Assembly: GCF_002091675.1 (NCBI RefSeq)
Contig: NZ_BDAE01000012.1
Coordinates: 1 to 64,000 of the forward strand
Reading direction: 5' to 3'
DNA length: 64,000 bases
From: Pseudomonas luteola NBRC 103146
Lineage (GTDB): Bacteria > Pseudomonadota > Gammaproteobacteria > Pseudomonadales > Pseudomonadaceae
Shown here: positions 44,056 to 54,020 of the stretch, piece by piece
How the letters are laid out: each line of letters opens with the position of its first letter
Position numbering within the stretch: position 1 is the stretch's first letter
The notes under the pieces: generated by a model
What the model saw: only the letters and a program-made list of their open reading frames with translations
Databases searched by the model: none
Told to the model about the DNA's origin: nothing
Position numbers and translations under genes: made by a program

Positions 44056-47000
44056 TCAATCCAGTTGGGTCGGCAGGGGCTGGGGCAGTGCATGGCCATT
44101 GGGGCCATCCAGCCAATCGACCTCTTTCATCTTGCGCACCACGACAAACTCGTCGCGGTTACATCCCACGGTGCCGTAGTAGTTGAAGCCATAAGCCTGT
44201 TGGGCGTAGCCACCGATCATGTGGGTGGGCTTGAGCACCACGCGGGTTACGGAGTTGTGATGGCCACCGCGGGTTTTGGTGGTCTCGCTGCCCGGCACGT
44301 TCACGATGCGCTCCTGGGCGTGGTACATCATGACCATCCCTTCCTTCACGCGTTGACTGACCACGGCACGGGCCGTCAGGGCACCGTTGGCGTTGAAGCA
44401 CTCGACCCAGTCGTTGTCCTCGATGCCGGCCTTTTTCGCATCGATCTCCGATAGCCAGACGATAGGTCCGCCACGGCTCAGGGTGAGCATGATGAGGTTG
44501 TCGGTATAGGTGCTGTGGATACCCCATTTCTGGTGGGGAGTGATCCAGTTCAGAACGATCTCGGTGTTGCCGTTGCCCTTCTTGCCCTTTACATAATCAA
44601 TGGTCCGGGTATTGATAGGTGGCCGGTAGCTTTGCATCTGCTCACCAAAGGCCTGCATCCAGGGGTGATCCTGGAAGAACTGCTGGCGACCGGTGACGGT
44701 GCGCCACGGGATGAGCTCATGAACGTTGGTATAGCCCGCGTTGTAGCTCACGTGTTCATCTTCAAGACCGGACCAGGTAGGGCTGGAAATGATCTTGCGC
44801 GGCTGAGCCTGAATGTCGCGAAAGCGAATGGCTTCGTGCTCCTTGGGCAGCGCCAGATGGCTGTGATCGCGCCCGGTGAACTCCGACAGCGCCGCCCAGG
44901 CTTTTACAGCGACGTGACCGTTGGTTTCCGGAGCCAATGAGAGAATGACCTCAGCAGCATCAATGGCCGAATCGATCCTAGGCCGGCCTTGGCTGACGCC
45001 CTCATCGTTCACGCGGTAGTTCAGCTCGCCCAGAAATTTCACTTCGTCCCGAGTATTCCAGTTGATGCCCTTGCCACCGTTCCCCAGCTTTTCAAGTAGC
45101 GGCCCGAGCGATGTGAATTTCTTATAGATTCCTGGGTAGTCGCGCTCGACCACCGTCATGTTCGGGCAGTTCTTGCCAGGTACCGGATCCATACCGGCGG
45201 TTTTCCAGTCGGCGCCACCAAAAGGCTGGGCCAATTCGCCGGGGCTGTCGTGCAGCAACGGCACCGTTACCAGATCCTGCTCGATACCCAATACGCCCTC
45301 GGCCAGTTCCGAGAACTTTTTCGCGATACCTTTATAGATCTCCCAGTCGGAACGGGACTCCCAGGCCGGATCGATGGCTGCCGAAAGCGGATGGATGAAG
45401 GGGTGCATGTCCGATGTGTTCATGTCGTCCTTCTCGTACCAGGTTGCGGTAGGCAGGACGATGTCGGAGTACACACAGGTGGAAGACATGCGAAAGTCCA
45501 GCGTAGTGACCAGATCGAGCTTGCCAATGGCGCCCTCGTCTACCCAGTCGGCCTCGTCAGGCTTGAAACCACCTCGCTTGCCAAGGTCTTCGTTCATCAC
45601 GCCATTTTTGGTGCCCAGCAGGTACTTGAGCATGTACTCATGGCCTTTGCCGGAGCTGCCCAGAAGGTTCGAGCGCCACACGAACATATTGCGGGGGAAG
45701 TTGGCCGGGTTGTCCGGCTGTTCGCAGGCAAAACGTAGCGAGCCATCCTTAAGCGACTGGATGACGTAATCAACAAGTGGCATGCCCGCGGCGGCCGCAT
45801 CCCGAGTGATCTGCAGCGGATTACGATTGAGCTGCGGCGCGCTGGGCAACCAGCCGGCGCGCTCGGCACGAATGTTGTAGTCGAGCATATGCTCAGGAAA
45901 CTGGGACTTGTCGGCCATGGGCGAGAGCACTTCATGAATGCTCATCTTCTCGTGGCGCCACTGTGAGGAGTGGTTGTAGAAGAAGCTGGTTCCGTTCATC
46001 TGACGAGGCGGACGGCTCCAGTCCAGGCCAAAGGCCAGTGGCAGCCACCCACATTGTGGGCGCAGCTTTTCCTGTCCCACATAGTGCGCCCAGCCGCCCC
46101 CGGTCTGCCCTACGCAGCCACACAACATGAGCATGTTGATCAGGCCCCGGTAGTTCATGTCCATGTGATACCAATGGTTCATGGCCGCGCCAACAATGAT
46201 CATCGACCGGCCACGGGTCTTGTCGGCGTTATCGGCAAACTCTCGGGCTATCTGTATGGCCTTCTCGCGGCTTACGCCAGTAATCTGCTCCTGCCACGCT
46301 GGGGTTCCCGGCACGCTGGCGTCGTTGTAATCCTGCGCAACGTGATCGCCGCCCAGACCCCGGTCGATCCCTAGATTAGCGGCCATCAGATCGAAAACGG
46401 TAGCAACCTGCGCGAGGGAGCCGTCGGCCAGCGTAATCGTGCGGCTTGGAACCCGGCGGTATTGCACTGCATCGCCTGGCACATGCGGGAAGTGCTCATG
46501 ACTCTGCCCACCAAAGTAAGGAAACCCTACTTCGGCATAGTCGCCGCTGTCGATCAGGCTTAGCGTCAGGTCGACTTCCCGGCCCTGCCCGCCTTCACGC
46601 GATTCGATGTTCCACTTGCCCTTCTCGCCCCAGCGATAGCCGATTGATCCCTGCGGAGAGACCAGCTCACCCGTCGCATCCAGGGCAACGGTTTTCCACT
46701 CGGGATTGTTGTCCTGGCCCAGGTTGTCGGCCAAATCCCATGCCCGCAGGAAGCGATCCGCCTTGTAGCCACGCTCGTGAGGTTCCAGCAGTACCAGCAT
46801 GGGGAGATCGGTATAGCGCTTGGCATAGTCCTGGAAATAAGGGCTGGGCTTTTCGAGATGAAATTCCTTGAAGATCACATGATTGAAGGCCTGTGCCAGG
46901 GCGGCATCAGTGCCTTGCTTGGGGTTGAGCCAAAGGTCGGTCAGCTTGGCGACTTCGGAGTAATCGGGCGTGATCGAAACGGTCTTGGTGCCCTTGTAGC

Positions 47001-47811
47001 GAACCTCGGTAAAGAAGTGCGCATCCGGGGTACGGGTCTGCGGGACGTTGGAGCCCCAGGCGATGATGTAGTTGGAGTTGTACCAGTCAGCCGACTCCGG
47101 CACGTCAGTTTGCTCACCCCACACTTGCGGAGAGGCAGGAGGCAGGTCGCAGTACCAGTCATAAAAGCTCAGGCACACTCCGCCGATGAGCGAAAGATAC
47201 CGCGCCCCGGCAGCGTAACTCACCATGGACATGGCTGGAATGGGTGAGAAGCCCACCACCCGATCCGGGCCATACTGCTTGATGGTGTACAGATTGGCGG
47301 CGGCAATCAGCTCGTTCGCTTCCTCCCAGCTGGAGCGGATAAAACCACCCATGCCCCGCTTGCTCTTGTAGGACTCTGCCTTCGCCTTATCCTCAACGAT
47401 GCTTGCCCAGGCTTCCACAGGCGATAAGCTAAGACGAGCTTCTCGCCAGAGCTTTAAGAGCGGCTTGCGAATCTTGGGATACTTGAGACGGTTGGCACTG
47501 TAGATGTACCAGCTGTAACTGGCCCCACGCGGACAGCCCCGTGGCTCGTGGTTGGGCAGGTCATTACGAGTGCGTGGATAGTCAGTCTGCTGCGTCTCCC
47601 AGGTAATCAGCCCATTCTTGACATAGATCTTCCAGGAGCAGGAGCCGGTGCAATTCACACCGTGAGTAGAACGTACGATCTTGTCGTACTGCCAACGTGA
47701 GCGATAGACATTTTCCCAATCACGGGACTCCAGGCGCGTCTCACCATGCCCGTCGGCAAATTCACCCTGCTTGCGGTTGAAGAAGCGCAGTTGGTCAAGT
47801 AGATGACTCAT
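44056..47811 (-). CDS. narG: Respiratory nitrate reductase alpha subunit
   Basis: 1,251 residues, the usual size. The N-terminal H50, C54, C58 and C93 (HGVNCTGSCSW ... GCPRG) hold the FS0 cluster, and D222 (WYCDLPP) is the molybdenum ligand at the same number as in E. coli. It reduces nitrate to nitrite in the cytoplasm using quinol electrons. There is no Tat signal, which fits the Nar type and not the periplasmic Nap type. It is the third gene of an eight-gene transcript. Confidence 0.98.
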   Translation of the reverse strand: MSHLLDQLRFFNRKQGEFADGHGETRLESRDWENVYRSRWQYDKIVRSTHGVNCTGSCSWKIYVKNGLITWETQQTDYPRTRNDLPNHEPRGCPRGASYSWYIYSANRLKYPKIRKPLLKLWREARLSLSPVEAWASIVEDKAKAESYKSKRGMGGFIRSSWEEANELIAAANLYTIKQYGPDRVVGFSPIPAMSMVSYAAGARYLSLIGGVCLSFYDWYCDLPPASPQVWGEQTDVPESADWYNSNYIIAWGSNVPQTRTPDAHFFTEVRYKGTKTVSITPDYSEVAKLTDLWLNPKQGTDAALAQAFNHVIFKEFHLEKPSPYFQDYAKRYTDLPMLVLLEPHERGYKADRFLRAWDLADNLGQDNNPEWKTVALDATGELVSPQGSIGYRWGEKGKWNIESREGGQGREVDLTLSLIDSGDYAEVGFPYFGGQSHEHFPHVPGDAVQYRRVPSRTITLADGSLAQVATVFDLMAANLGIDRGLGGDHVAQDYNDASVPGTPAWQEQITGVSREKAIQIAREFADNADKTRGRSMIIVGAAMNHWYHMDMNYRGLINMLMLCGCVGQTGGGWAHYVGQEKLRPQCGWLPLAFGLDWSRPPRQMNGTSFFYNHSSQWRHEKMSIHEVLSPMADKSQFPEHMLDYNIRAERAGWLPSAPQLNRNPLQITRDAAAAGMPLVDYVIQSLKDGSLRFACEQPDNPANFPRNMFVWRSNLLGSSGKGHEYMLKYLLGTKNGVMNEDLGKRGGFKPDEADWVDEGAIGKLDLVTTLDFRMSSTCVYSDIVLPTATWYEKDDMNTSDMHPFIHPLSAAIDPAWESRSDWEIYKGIAKKFSELAEGVLGIEQDLVTVPLLHDSPGELAQPFGGADWKTAGMDPVPGKNCPNMTVVERDYPGIYKKFTSLGPLLEKLGNGGKGINWNTRDEVKFLGELNYRVNDEGVSQGRPRIDSAIDAAEVILSLAPETNGHVAVKAWAALSEFTGRDHSHLALPKEHEAIRFRDIQAQPRKIISSPTWSGLEDEHVSYNAGYTNVHELIPWRTVTGRQQFFQDHPWMQAFGEQMQSYRPPINTRTIDYVKGKKGNGNTEIVLNWITPHQKWGIHSTYTDNLIMLTLSRGGPIVWLSEIDAKKAGIEDNDWVECFNANGALTARAVVSQRVKEGMVMMYHAQERIVNVPGSETTKTRGGHHNSVTRVVLKPTHMIGGYAQQAYGFNYYGTVGCNRDEFVVVRKMKEVDWLDGPNGHALPQPLPTQLD

Positions 47812-47879
47812 GGTTATATCCTCTCAGGTGGGCGCTCGCCGTGCGGCGCCCGGTCATCAATGTTCTAAGTGGCAGGCGT

Positions 47880-49295
47880 CTAGCAGGGTGTCTCGGCTCC
47901 TTTGCGCGAGTACCACCACCAAGTCACGAAGAGGCAAGTCACGTAGTAGGCAACGAACCCATACATGGCCATTTCAGGGGCACCACTCAGGGCGATGGAC
48001 GTGCCAAATGCTTTGGGGATGAAGAAGGCACCAAACGCGCCGACCGCCGAGCTGAAGCCCAGTACCGCAGCGGACTCTTTGCCCGCCTGCCGCTGCGCCT
48101 GCTCTTGTTCAGCCTGGCGCTTGCCTGCGCTGGCGCGCTCATGGAACAGCCGGAAGATCACAGGGATCATGCGGAAGGTGGAGCCATTGCCGATCCCGGT
48201 AGTAACGAAGAGCAGCATGAACACCGCCAGGAAGCCATAGAAATTCCCTTCGCTCCCGTGGCTTGGCAGGAAGTGCATGACGCCGAAGACCGCTACGATC
48301 ATCAGAATGAAGTTCCATAGCGTGACGCGGGCGCCCCCCAGCTTGTCGGCCACCCAACCGCCCAATGGTCGTGCCAGGGCACCTACCAGTGGGCCCAGAA
48401 AGGCGAACTTGAGTGCATTGATGTCTGGGAAAGAGGTCTTGATCAGCAGCGGAAAGGCGGCCGCAAAACCAATAAAGGAGCCGAAAGTCGCAAGATACAG
48501 CCAGCACATCAGCCAGTTGTGCTTGCGGGTAAAGATGACAGACTGCTCGCGGAATGAGGCCTTGGCACAGGTCAGGTCATTCATACCAAACCAGGCCGCC
48601 AGAGAAACCAGCAGGATAGGCGGAACCCAGAGAAAGCCTGCGTTCTGCAGCCATTGCACTGAGCCGTCAGCTAGCTGTTGCGGTGCGCCGCCTGCTACAC
48701 CGAACAGCCCCAGGGACACTACCAGCGGCACGCTGAACTGCATGACCGAGACGCCGAGGTTACCGAGCCCGGCATTGAGACCCAGTGCAGTACCCTGCTG
48801 AGCCTTGGGAAAGAAGAAGCTGATGTTGGACATACTTGAGGCAAAGTTGCCGCCGCCCAAACCACACAGCAAGGCGATGACCACGAATACGCTATAAGGC
48901 GTCCCGGTATTCTGGACGGCAAATCCCATCCACAAGGAGGGAATCAACAGGGAGAGCGTGCTTAGCGTGGTCCAGCGCCGTCCGCCAAAAATCGGAACCA
49001 TGAATGAGTAGAAGACCCGTAACGCCGCGCCGGATAGACCGGGCAAGGCTGCCAGCCAGAACAGCTGGTCCGTTGTGAAGCCAAAGCCGATGGCGTTAAG
49101 CCGTACGATCACCGTGCTCCAGACCATCCACACGGCAAAGGACAGCAGCAGCGCCGGAATGGAAATCCATAGGTTTCGTGTCGCTATCGCCTTGCCGGTG
49201 TGCCCCCAGAATTGAGGATCTTCCGGTCGCCAGTCATTGATTACCGGCCCCTGCTTGGGTAACTGCCCTACGGCTGGGTGCTTGATCACGGTCAT
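47880..49295 (-). CDS. narK2: Nitrate/nitrite transporter NarK2
   Basis: 471 residues from the ATG at 49295, seven bases after AAGGAG. An adjacent ATG at 49298 is closer to that signal. The NNP-family motifs GLGGGNFASSMSNISFFFPK and GNGSTFRMIP are present in twelve helices. In P. aeruginosa NarK2 is the nitrate/nitrite antiporter needed for anaerobic growth. It lies 20 bases after the other narK gene. Confidence 0.93.
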   Translation of the reverse strand: MTVIKHPAVGQLPKQGPVINDWRPEDPQFWGHTGKAIATRNLWISIPALLLSFAVWMVWSTVIVRLNAIGFGFTTDQLFWLAALPGLSGAALRVFYSFMVPIFGGRRWTTLSTLSLLIPSLWMGFAVQNTGTPYSVFVVIALLCGLGGGNFASSMSNISFFFPKAQQGTALGLNAGLGNLGVSVMQFSVPLVVSLGLFGVAGGAPQQLADGSVQWLQNAGFLWVPPILLVSLAAWFGMNDLTCAKASFREQSVIFTRKHNWLMCWLYLATFGSFIGFAAAFPLLIKTSFPDINALKFAFLGPLVGALARPLGGWVADKLGGARVTLWNFILMIVAVFGVMHFLPSHGSEGNFYGFLAVFMLLFVTTGIGNGSTFRMIPVIFRLFHERASAGKRQAEQEQAQRQAGKESAAVLGFSSAVGAFGAFFIPKAFGTSIALSGAPEMAMYGFVAYYVTCLFVTWWWYSRKGAETPC

Positions 49296-49315
49296 CATCG
49301 TTCTCCTTGAAAAGG

Positions 49316-50569
49316 TCAGGAAAGGGAGGCGGCGCGCGCCCGGCCAAGGACAGGGGTCTGGCGGACCTCGCTCAGGTACATCCAAATCAGGGAGACCCAC
49401 ACCACGCCATATAGCAGTACGAAACAGGAGCTGCGGATGCCGGTCAGGTCGACCAGCGCGCCGAAGAGAATGGGTAGAACGAAACCGCCAAGGCCACCCG
49501 CGAGGCCGACGATGCCGGAGATTGCGCCCATGCGATCCGGGTAGTCGCTGGCGATATATTTGAAGACTGACGCTTTACCGAACGCCCAGGCAGTACCCAT
49601 AACAAACATGAGCACGGTGAAGACGTAAGCGTTAGGGCCGACTTCAAAGGTGTGAGGACCATTGACGGTCTGAACAACCAGTGCGGTTTGCGGAACGGAG
49701 AGTAGAAAAAGGCACACCCAGCTCACCCACAGTACCCACCAGGTGACGCTATGGGCGCCGAACCGGTCCGACATCCAGCCCCCTACCGCGCGCAGGATGC
49801 CGCCCGGTAACGAAAAGCAGGCGGCCAGCACAGCCGCGCTCTGCAGGGTCAACCCGTACTCCTGGACGTAGTACTGGGTCATCCATAGGGCGAGTGCGAC
49901 ATATCCGCCAAAGACGATTGAGTAGTACTGGCAGTACCGCCAGACGGCCGGATCCTTGAGCGCGCGAAGCTGTTCGGTCAGGGATGGCGCATGGCTTGTA
50001 CGAGGCGCCTTGTCTTCGGTTGTGAGAAACCAGAACAGCACTGCCATGATGAACAGGATGGCTGAATAGACCTTTGGAACCATCTGCCAACTCGCGGCAG
50101 CGATAATGGCAGGGGCCACGAACTTGGTCAGCGCCGAGCCTGCATTGCCTGCGCCAAAGACTCCCATCGCCAGTCCCTGGGTAGAGGCATCGAACCATTT
50201 CGCCACATAGGCAATACCTACCGAGAAAGACCCTCCCGCAAGCCCGACGAAAAGCCCCAGTACGAGAAACTGCCAGTATTCGTGCGCATAGCTGACCAGG
50301 TAGATGGGCAGCACGCAGATCAGCATCAGGATGAAGAAGACGGGCCGTCCGCCAAAACGGTCGGTCAGTATGCCGAGCGGCAGCCGGATCAAGGAGCCGG
50401 TCAGAACAGGCGTAGCCGCCAGAAGTCCAAACTCCGTTTCGTTTAGCTGAAGCAGCGCCTTGATGGGTACGCCCAACACCGCGAACATCATCCAGACCAT
50501 GAAACACAGCGTGAATGCCAGGGTGCTCATCCCCAGCGCCATTCCTTTCTGTATTTTCTCACTGCCCAT
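49316..50569 (-). CDS. narK1: Nitrate transporter NarK1
   Basis: 417 residues from the ATG at 50569, preceded by AGGAGG. Twelve helices with NNP motifs (GLAGGSFSVGIAYVAKWFD, SGIVGLAGGLGGFVLP). It is the first gene of the nar operon. NarK1-type carriers are thought to be nitrate/H+ symporters that start import. Together with NarK2 it gives the two-carrier set seen in denitrifying Pseudomonas and Paracoccus. Confidence 0.93.
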   Translation of the reverse strand: MGSEKIQKGMALGMSTLAFTLCFMVWMMFAVLGVPIKALLQLNETEFGLLAATPVLTGSLIRLPLGILTDRFGGRPVFFILMLICVLPIYLVSYAHEYWQFLVLGLFVGLAGGSFSVGIAYVAKWFDASTQGLAMGVFGAGNAGSALTKFVAPAIIAAASWQMVPKVYSAILFIMAVLFWFLTTEDKAPRTSHAPSLTEQLRALKDPAVWRYCQYYSIVFGGYVALALWMTQYYVQEYGLTLQSAAVLAACFSLPGGILRAVGGWMSDRFGAHSVTWWVLWVSWVCLFLLSVPQTALVVQTVNGPHTFEVGPNAYVFTVLMFVMGTAWAFGKASVFKYIASDYPDRMGAISGIVGLAGGLGGFVLPILFGALVDLTGIRSSCFVLLYGVVWVSLIWMYLSEVRQTPVLGRARAASLS

Positions 50570-50624
50570 GATCCCGCCCTCCTGGTCGATAGGGGTGAGA
50601 CTAGAGAGCACAGCAGGTCAAACG

Positions 50625-50638
50625 TTGATCCAGATCAA
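50625..50638. promoter_or_regulatory. ANR/FNR box of the nar operon
   Basis: TTGATCCAGATCAA matches the ANR/FNR consensus TTGAT-N4-ATCAA exactly. It lies 56 bases upstream of the narK1 start. It should give oxygen control to narK1K2GHJI and perhaps to the divergent narXL. Confidence 0.9.
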
Positions 50639-50676
50639 TATCAAAACGCCAGTCAACTTCCTATGATGGCGCGCCC

Positions 50677-50692
50677 TACCTCTTCGGAGGTA
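50677..50692. promoter_or_regulatory. NarL box, 7-2-7 palindrome
   Basis: TACCTCTTCGGAGGTA fits two inverted NarL heptamers separated by two bases. It lies 39 bases beyond the ANR box, between narK1 and narX, as expected for a nitrate-responsive enhancer. Confidence 0.8.
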
Positions 50693-50773
50693 GTCGTTTA
50701 ATTATAAAAATCCCTTTAAATACATAATCTTAGATTAATTAACGGATTTGGAAGCGCAGCGGGCACCTCTACC

Positions 50774-50789
50774 GAACTCTTTGGAGGTA
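50774..50789. promoter_or_regulatory. NarL-like box in the narX leader
   Basis: GAACTCTTTGGAGGTA matches 13 of 16 bases of the box at 50677. It lies 17 bases before narX, over the translation start region, so it may mediate autoregulation. Confidence 0.55.
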
Positions 50790-50805
50790 TCCACGGGAGA
50801 ACATC

Positions 50806-52608
50806 ATGTTTCACTGGTTCAAGAGTTCCCTTCCGGCGCGTGCAGGGTTGGCTGTCATTCTCATTTCCATGTTGGCGCTGGCCAGTACCATCAGTGCGGG
50901 GCTAATGGCCTGGGTTACGGAAAAGGACGCCGCAGCCATCAACACGGCAGGCTCTCTGCGCATGGCGACCTACCGCCTGAGCTGGAAGCTTGAAGCTAAA
51001 GCGGCAGATCCGGTCATTCAGACCCTGCAACACGATCTTGAGCAGCGCCTGCATAGCCCTGACCTGTCTCGCCTGGTCCAGCGTGATGACCGCTCCTTGC
51101 TGCGCCAGAGCTTTACTGCCCTCCAGGATAACTGGACAGAACACCTCAAACCTGCACTGGAGGCGCACCAACAGGCGGCCTTTCAGCAGCAGGCCGATAT
51201 CTTCGTTGAACAGCTGGACCGGTTCGTCATGCTCCTGCAGCACCAGAGCGAACGACGCCAGATCTGGCAACAGGCCATTCAAGGCGCTGCACTTATCTCG
51301 ATTATCATCATTTTATTGGTAGGCATGTATGAATTATTCAGCAGTGTCATCACCCCTTTACAGGAGCTGGTAGGCGCAACCGAGCGATTCAAGGCAGGCC
51401 AGTTCGATGCCCGTATCAATTACCGATCCGACGATGAACTGGGGCAAATGGCGGTGAGCTTCAATGCGATGGCCGAAGCGATCGAAGAGTCCCACCGCAC
51501 ACTGGAAAGCCGGGTCGAGCAGAAAACCCAGAGCCTTGCTCAGGCCAACGCTGCGCTTGAACTCTTGTATCAGAGCAGCCGAAACATTGCCGGTAGCGCG
51601 GCCAATGCCGACCAGCTGAACGCCCTGATCGACAGCTTTCAGCAGCGCCTGCCCGGTCTCAGATTGACGTTATGCCTGCGCGGCCATGCACTGGAGCCGG
51701 CAGATCATCTCATTGCGCTACATGGCAATCAGTCCCGGGAGATCTGCTCACGCAACGACTGCGCCAGCTGCAGCCGTCATCATGACGGCCAACCACAGAC
51801 CTATCTCATCAGTAACCAAGGCAATACGCTGGGCGAGCTGCGTGCACGGTATCTGGATGGTCGTCTACCACACGCCTGGGAAGAGCGGCTGATCGAAGCC
51901 TTGTGTAATCTGATCGGCACCTCGCTGTCGCTTGAGCGGCAACGCGAGCAGGACCATAAACTGCTGTTGCTAGAGGAGCGTGCCATAATCGCCCGGGAGC
52001 TGCATGACTCCCTGGCCCAAGCCCTGTCGTACATGAAACTTCAGGTGAGTCGTCTGCAGGCGCTGATTCGCCGAGGCGAACCAGCCGACAACCTGGAACA
52101 GGTTAGTGAAGAGCTGCGTGACGGTCTTAACAATGCGTACCGCCAGCTACGAGAACTCCTGACGACCTTTCGCTTGCGCATTCAAGAGGGCGGCCTTGAA
52201 CAGGCGCTTGACGATACGACCAAGGAATTCGCCGAGCGTGGCAATTTCGAGGTACTGCTCGAATGCACGGCTTTTGCCTTCACCCTGGCCGCCAGCGAAC
52301 AGATTCACCTGCTGCAGATCGTTCGGGAAGCCTTGTCCAATTGCGCCCGGCACGCCCAGGCACGCCAGGTATGGGTAAGGCTGGAGCAGAAAGCGGACCA
52401 GGTTCGCCTGTGCATCGAAGATGACGGCCGTGGTATCGACCGGGATTTCGACACACGCCAGCATCACGGGCTAAGCATTATGCAGGAGCGCGCCAGCAGC
52501 TTGCATGGACAGCTTGTCATCCAACCTCGCCACCCTAACGGAACCCGAGTCGATCTTGTTTTCGCCCCTCACTTTCTTGGCCACCACACCTTACAGGAGC
52601 TGTCATGA
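50806..52608 (+). CDS. narX: Nitrate/nitrite sensor histidine kinase
   Basis: 600 residues. Two membrane helices (about 14-34 and 160-178) flank a periplasmic domain with the nitrate-binding P-box NTAGSLRMATYRLSW (46-60, R52 and R57). A HAMP domain follows, then the cysteine cluster region C314, C319 and C322, the HisKA_3 box with H400 (ARELHDSLAQ) and the ATPase domain. H400 corresponds to E. coli NarX H399. It phosphorylates NarL when nitrate is present. Its stop overlaps narL by four bases. Confidence 0.97.
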   Translation: MFHWFKSSLPARAGLAVILISMLALASTISAGLMAWVTEKDAAAINTAGSLRMATYRLSWKLEAKAADPVIQTLQHDLEQRLHSPDLSRLVQRDDRSLLRQSFTALQDNWTEHLKPALEAHQQAAFQQQADIFVEQLDRFVMLLQHQSERRQIWQQAIQGAALISIIIILLVGMYELFSSVITPLQELVGATERFKAGQFDARINYRSDDELGQMAVSFNAMAEAIEESHRTLESRVEQKTQSLAQANAALELLYQSSRNIAGSAANADQLNALIDSFQQRLPGLRLTLCLRGHALEPADHLIALHGNQSREICSRNDCASCSRHHDGQPQTYLISNQGNTLGELRARYLDGRLPHAWEERLIEALCNLIGTSLSLERQREQDHKLLLLEERAIIARELHDSLAQALSYMKLQVSRLQALIRRGEPADNLEQVSEELRDGLNNAYRQLRELLTTFRLRIQEGGLEQALDDTTKEFAERGNFEVLLECTAFAFTLAASEQIHLLQIVREALSNCARHAQARQVWVRLEQKADQVRLCIEDDGRGIDRDFDTRQHHGLSIMQERASSLHGQLVIQPRHPNGTRVDLVFAPHFLGHHTLQELS

Positions 52609-53243
52609 CATCCTCTACCGCCTACCGACTGCTTCTGGTCGATGACCATCCGATGATGCGGCGCGGTCTTAAACAACTGCTGGGAATGGAGGATGCGCTC
52701 AGTGTCATTGGTGAGGCCAGCGATGGGCTCGATGCGCTTGAGCAGGTTGCGCTGCTCACGCCTGATCTGGTCCTTCTGGACAACAACATGCCTCGGCTCA
52801 ATGGGGTTGAAACGCTCAAGCGGCTGAGAGAGCTGGGATACAACGGCAAGATCCTCCTTTTCACCGTCTCGGATGACGAGCAGGACGTGCGTGACGCACT
52901 GCGTCTAGGAGCGGATGGTTACCTACTCAAAGACATGGAGCCAGAGGTTCTGATCCAGCAGGTCCTCGAGGCCTTGACCGGCTCGCTGGTAGTGAGTCCG
53001 GCCCTGACACGCGTACTGGCCCAGGCATTACGGACGCCCTCCCCGGCTTCGCAGGTCGAGCTGACAGAACGTGAGCGTCAGGTACTGAAAATGATCGCAA
53101 CCGGAATCAGCAACAAGGTTATCGGTAGCAAACTGGGCATCACTGAGGGTACGGTCAAGGTTCATGTCAAGAACCTGCTACACAAGCTTGGTTTCCGATC
53201 CCGTGTCGAAGCGGCAGTCTGGGCGCTTGATCACCTGCGTTAG
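52605..53243 (+). CDS. narL: Nitrate response regulator
   Basis: 212 residues. The receiver domain has D59 as the phosphorylation site (VLLDNNMP), followed by the LuxR-type helix-turn-helix (LTERERQVLKMIATGISNKVI). The numbering matches E. coli NarL. It is coupled to narX and is the likely reader of the boxes listed here. Its end overlaps the convergent carbonic anhydrase gene by four bases. Confidence 0.97.
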   Translation: MTSSTAYRLLLVDDHPMMRRGLKQLLGMEDALSVIGEASDGLDALEQVALLTPDLVLLDNNMPRLNGVETLKRLRELGYNGKILLFTVSDDEQDVRDALRLGADGYLLKDMEPEVLIQQVLEALTGSLVVSPALTRVLAQALRTPSPASQVELTERERQVLKMIATGISNKVIGSKLGITEGTVKVHVKNLLHKLGFRSRVEAAVWALDHLR

Positions 53244-53878
53244 GAGCCCATATCGTACAAAAATACCTCATCAAGTGCTTCAAGGCCCGAGATGCTGACA
53301 CCCAGGTCTTTTACCAATCCATCGGTCAGCCCATAGATCCAGCCATGGATGGCCAGAGGCTGACCTCGCTGCCAGGCCTTTTGTACAAGTGTGGTGTGGC
53401 AGACGTTGCGTACCTGCCGCTTCACATTCAGCTCACAAAGCAGATCCACCTGCTGGTTTTCAGTGAGGCCTTCGAACTGCCCGCGATACTGGTAATGAAT
53501 GGCTTTGATTGCTCTCAACCAGTTATCGATCAGGCCGAGCGATTCATGCCCCAGCGCGGCACGCACGCCGCCGCAGCCATAGTGACCACAAACGATCACA
53601 TGCTTGACCTGGAGAATATCGATCGCATATTGCAGGACCGAGAGCAGATTCATATCCGTTGCCACCACCATATTGGCCACATTGCGGTGTACGAACAGTT
53701 CTCCAGGCATTAGCCCCACTACTTCATTGGCCGGCACGCGGCTGTCAGAGCAACCGATCCAGAGAAACTCGGGCCGCTGCTGACGTGCCAGCGTGGCGAA
53801 GAACTCTGGGTCCCGCGCACTGAGCGATTCGGACCAATAACGGTTGTTGGCAATCAGCTGGTCGATATCCATGATCAT
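53240..53878 (-). CDS. can: Beta-class carbonic anhydrase
   Basis: 212 residues in the longest frame; the second methionine at 53872 is an alternative start. Zinc ligands are C43, H99 and C102, with D45 and R47 (CSDSR) close to E. coli Can. It interconverts CO2 and bicarbonate. The gene is divergent from the broken dnr-like gene, and a NarL-like box lies in the shared promoter, so it may be made during nitrate respiration. That link is inferred. Confidence 0.93.
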   Translation of the reverse strand: MIMDIDQLIANNRYWSESLSARDPEFFATLARQQRPEFLWIGCSDSRVPANEVVGLMPGELFVHRNVANMVVATDMNLLSVLQYAIDILQVKHVIVCGHYGCGGVRAALGHESLGLIDNWLRAIKAIHYQYRGQFEGLTENQQVDLLCELNVKRQVRNVCHTTLVQKAWQRGQPLAIHGWIYGLTDGLVKDLGVSISGLEALDEVFLYDMGS

Positions 53879-53942
53879 TCATCCGCGATAGCACAATGCC
53901 TCAACGATACCGCGTTTCCCTTTTTGTACAAGTGCATCAGCC

Positions 53943-53958
53943 AGCCTCGTTGGAGGTA
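53943..53958. promoter_or_regulatory. NarL-like box between can and dnr
   Basis: AGCCTCGTTGGAGGTA matches 12 of 16 bases of the narK box, with the half site GGAGGTA intact. It lies 62 bases before the dnr-like start and 65 bases upstream of the can start. Confidence 0.5.
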
Positions 53959-54020
53959 ACGCCTTGGAGGCATAGGCTGTAAGGAGCGGCTTACCTATGA
54001 TGGTCATCAGGAGGTGAGCC

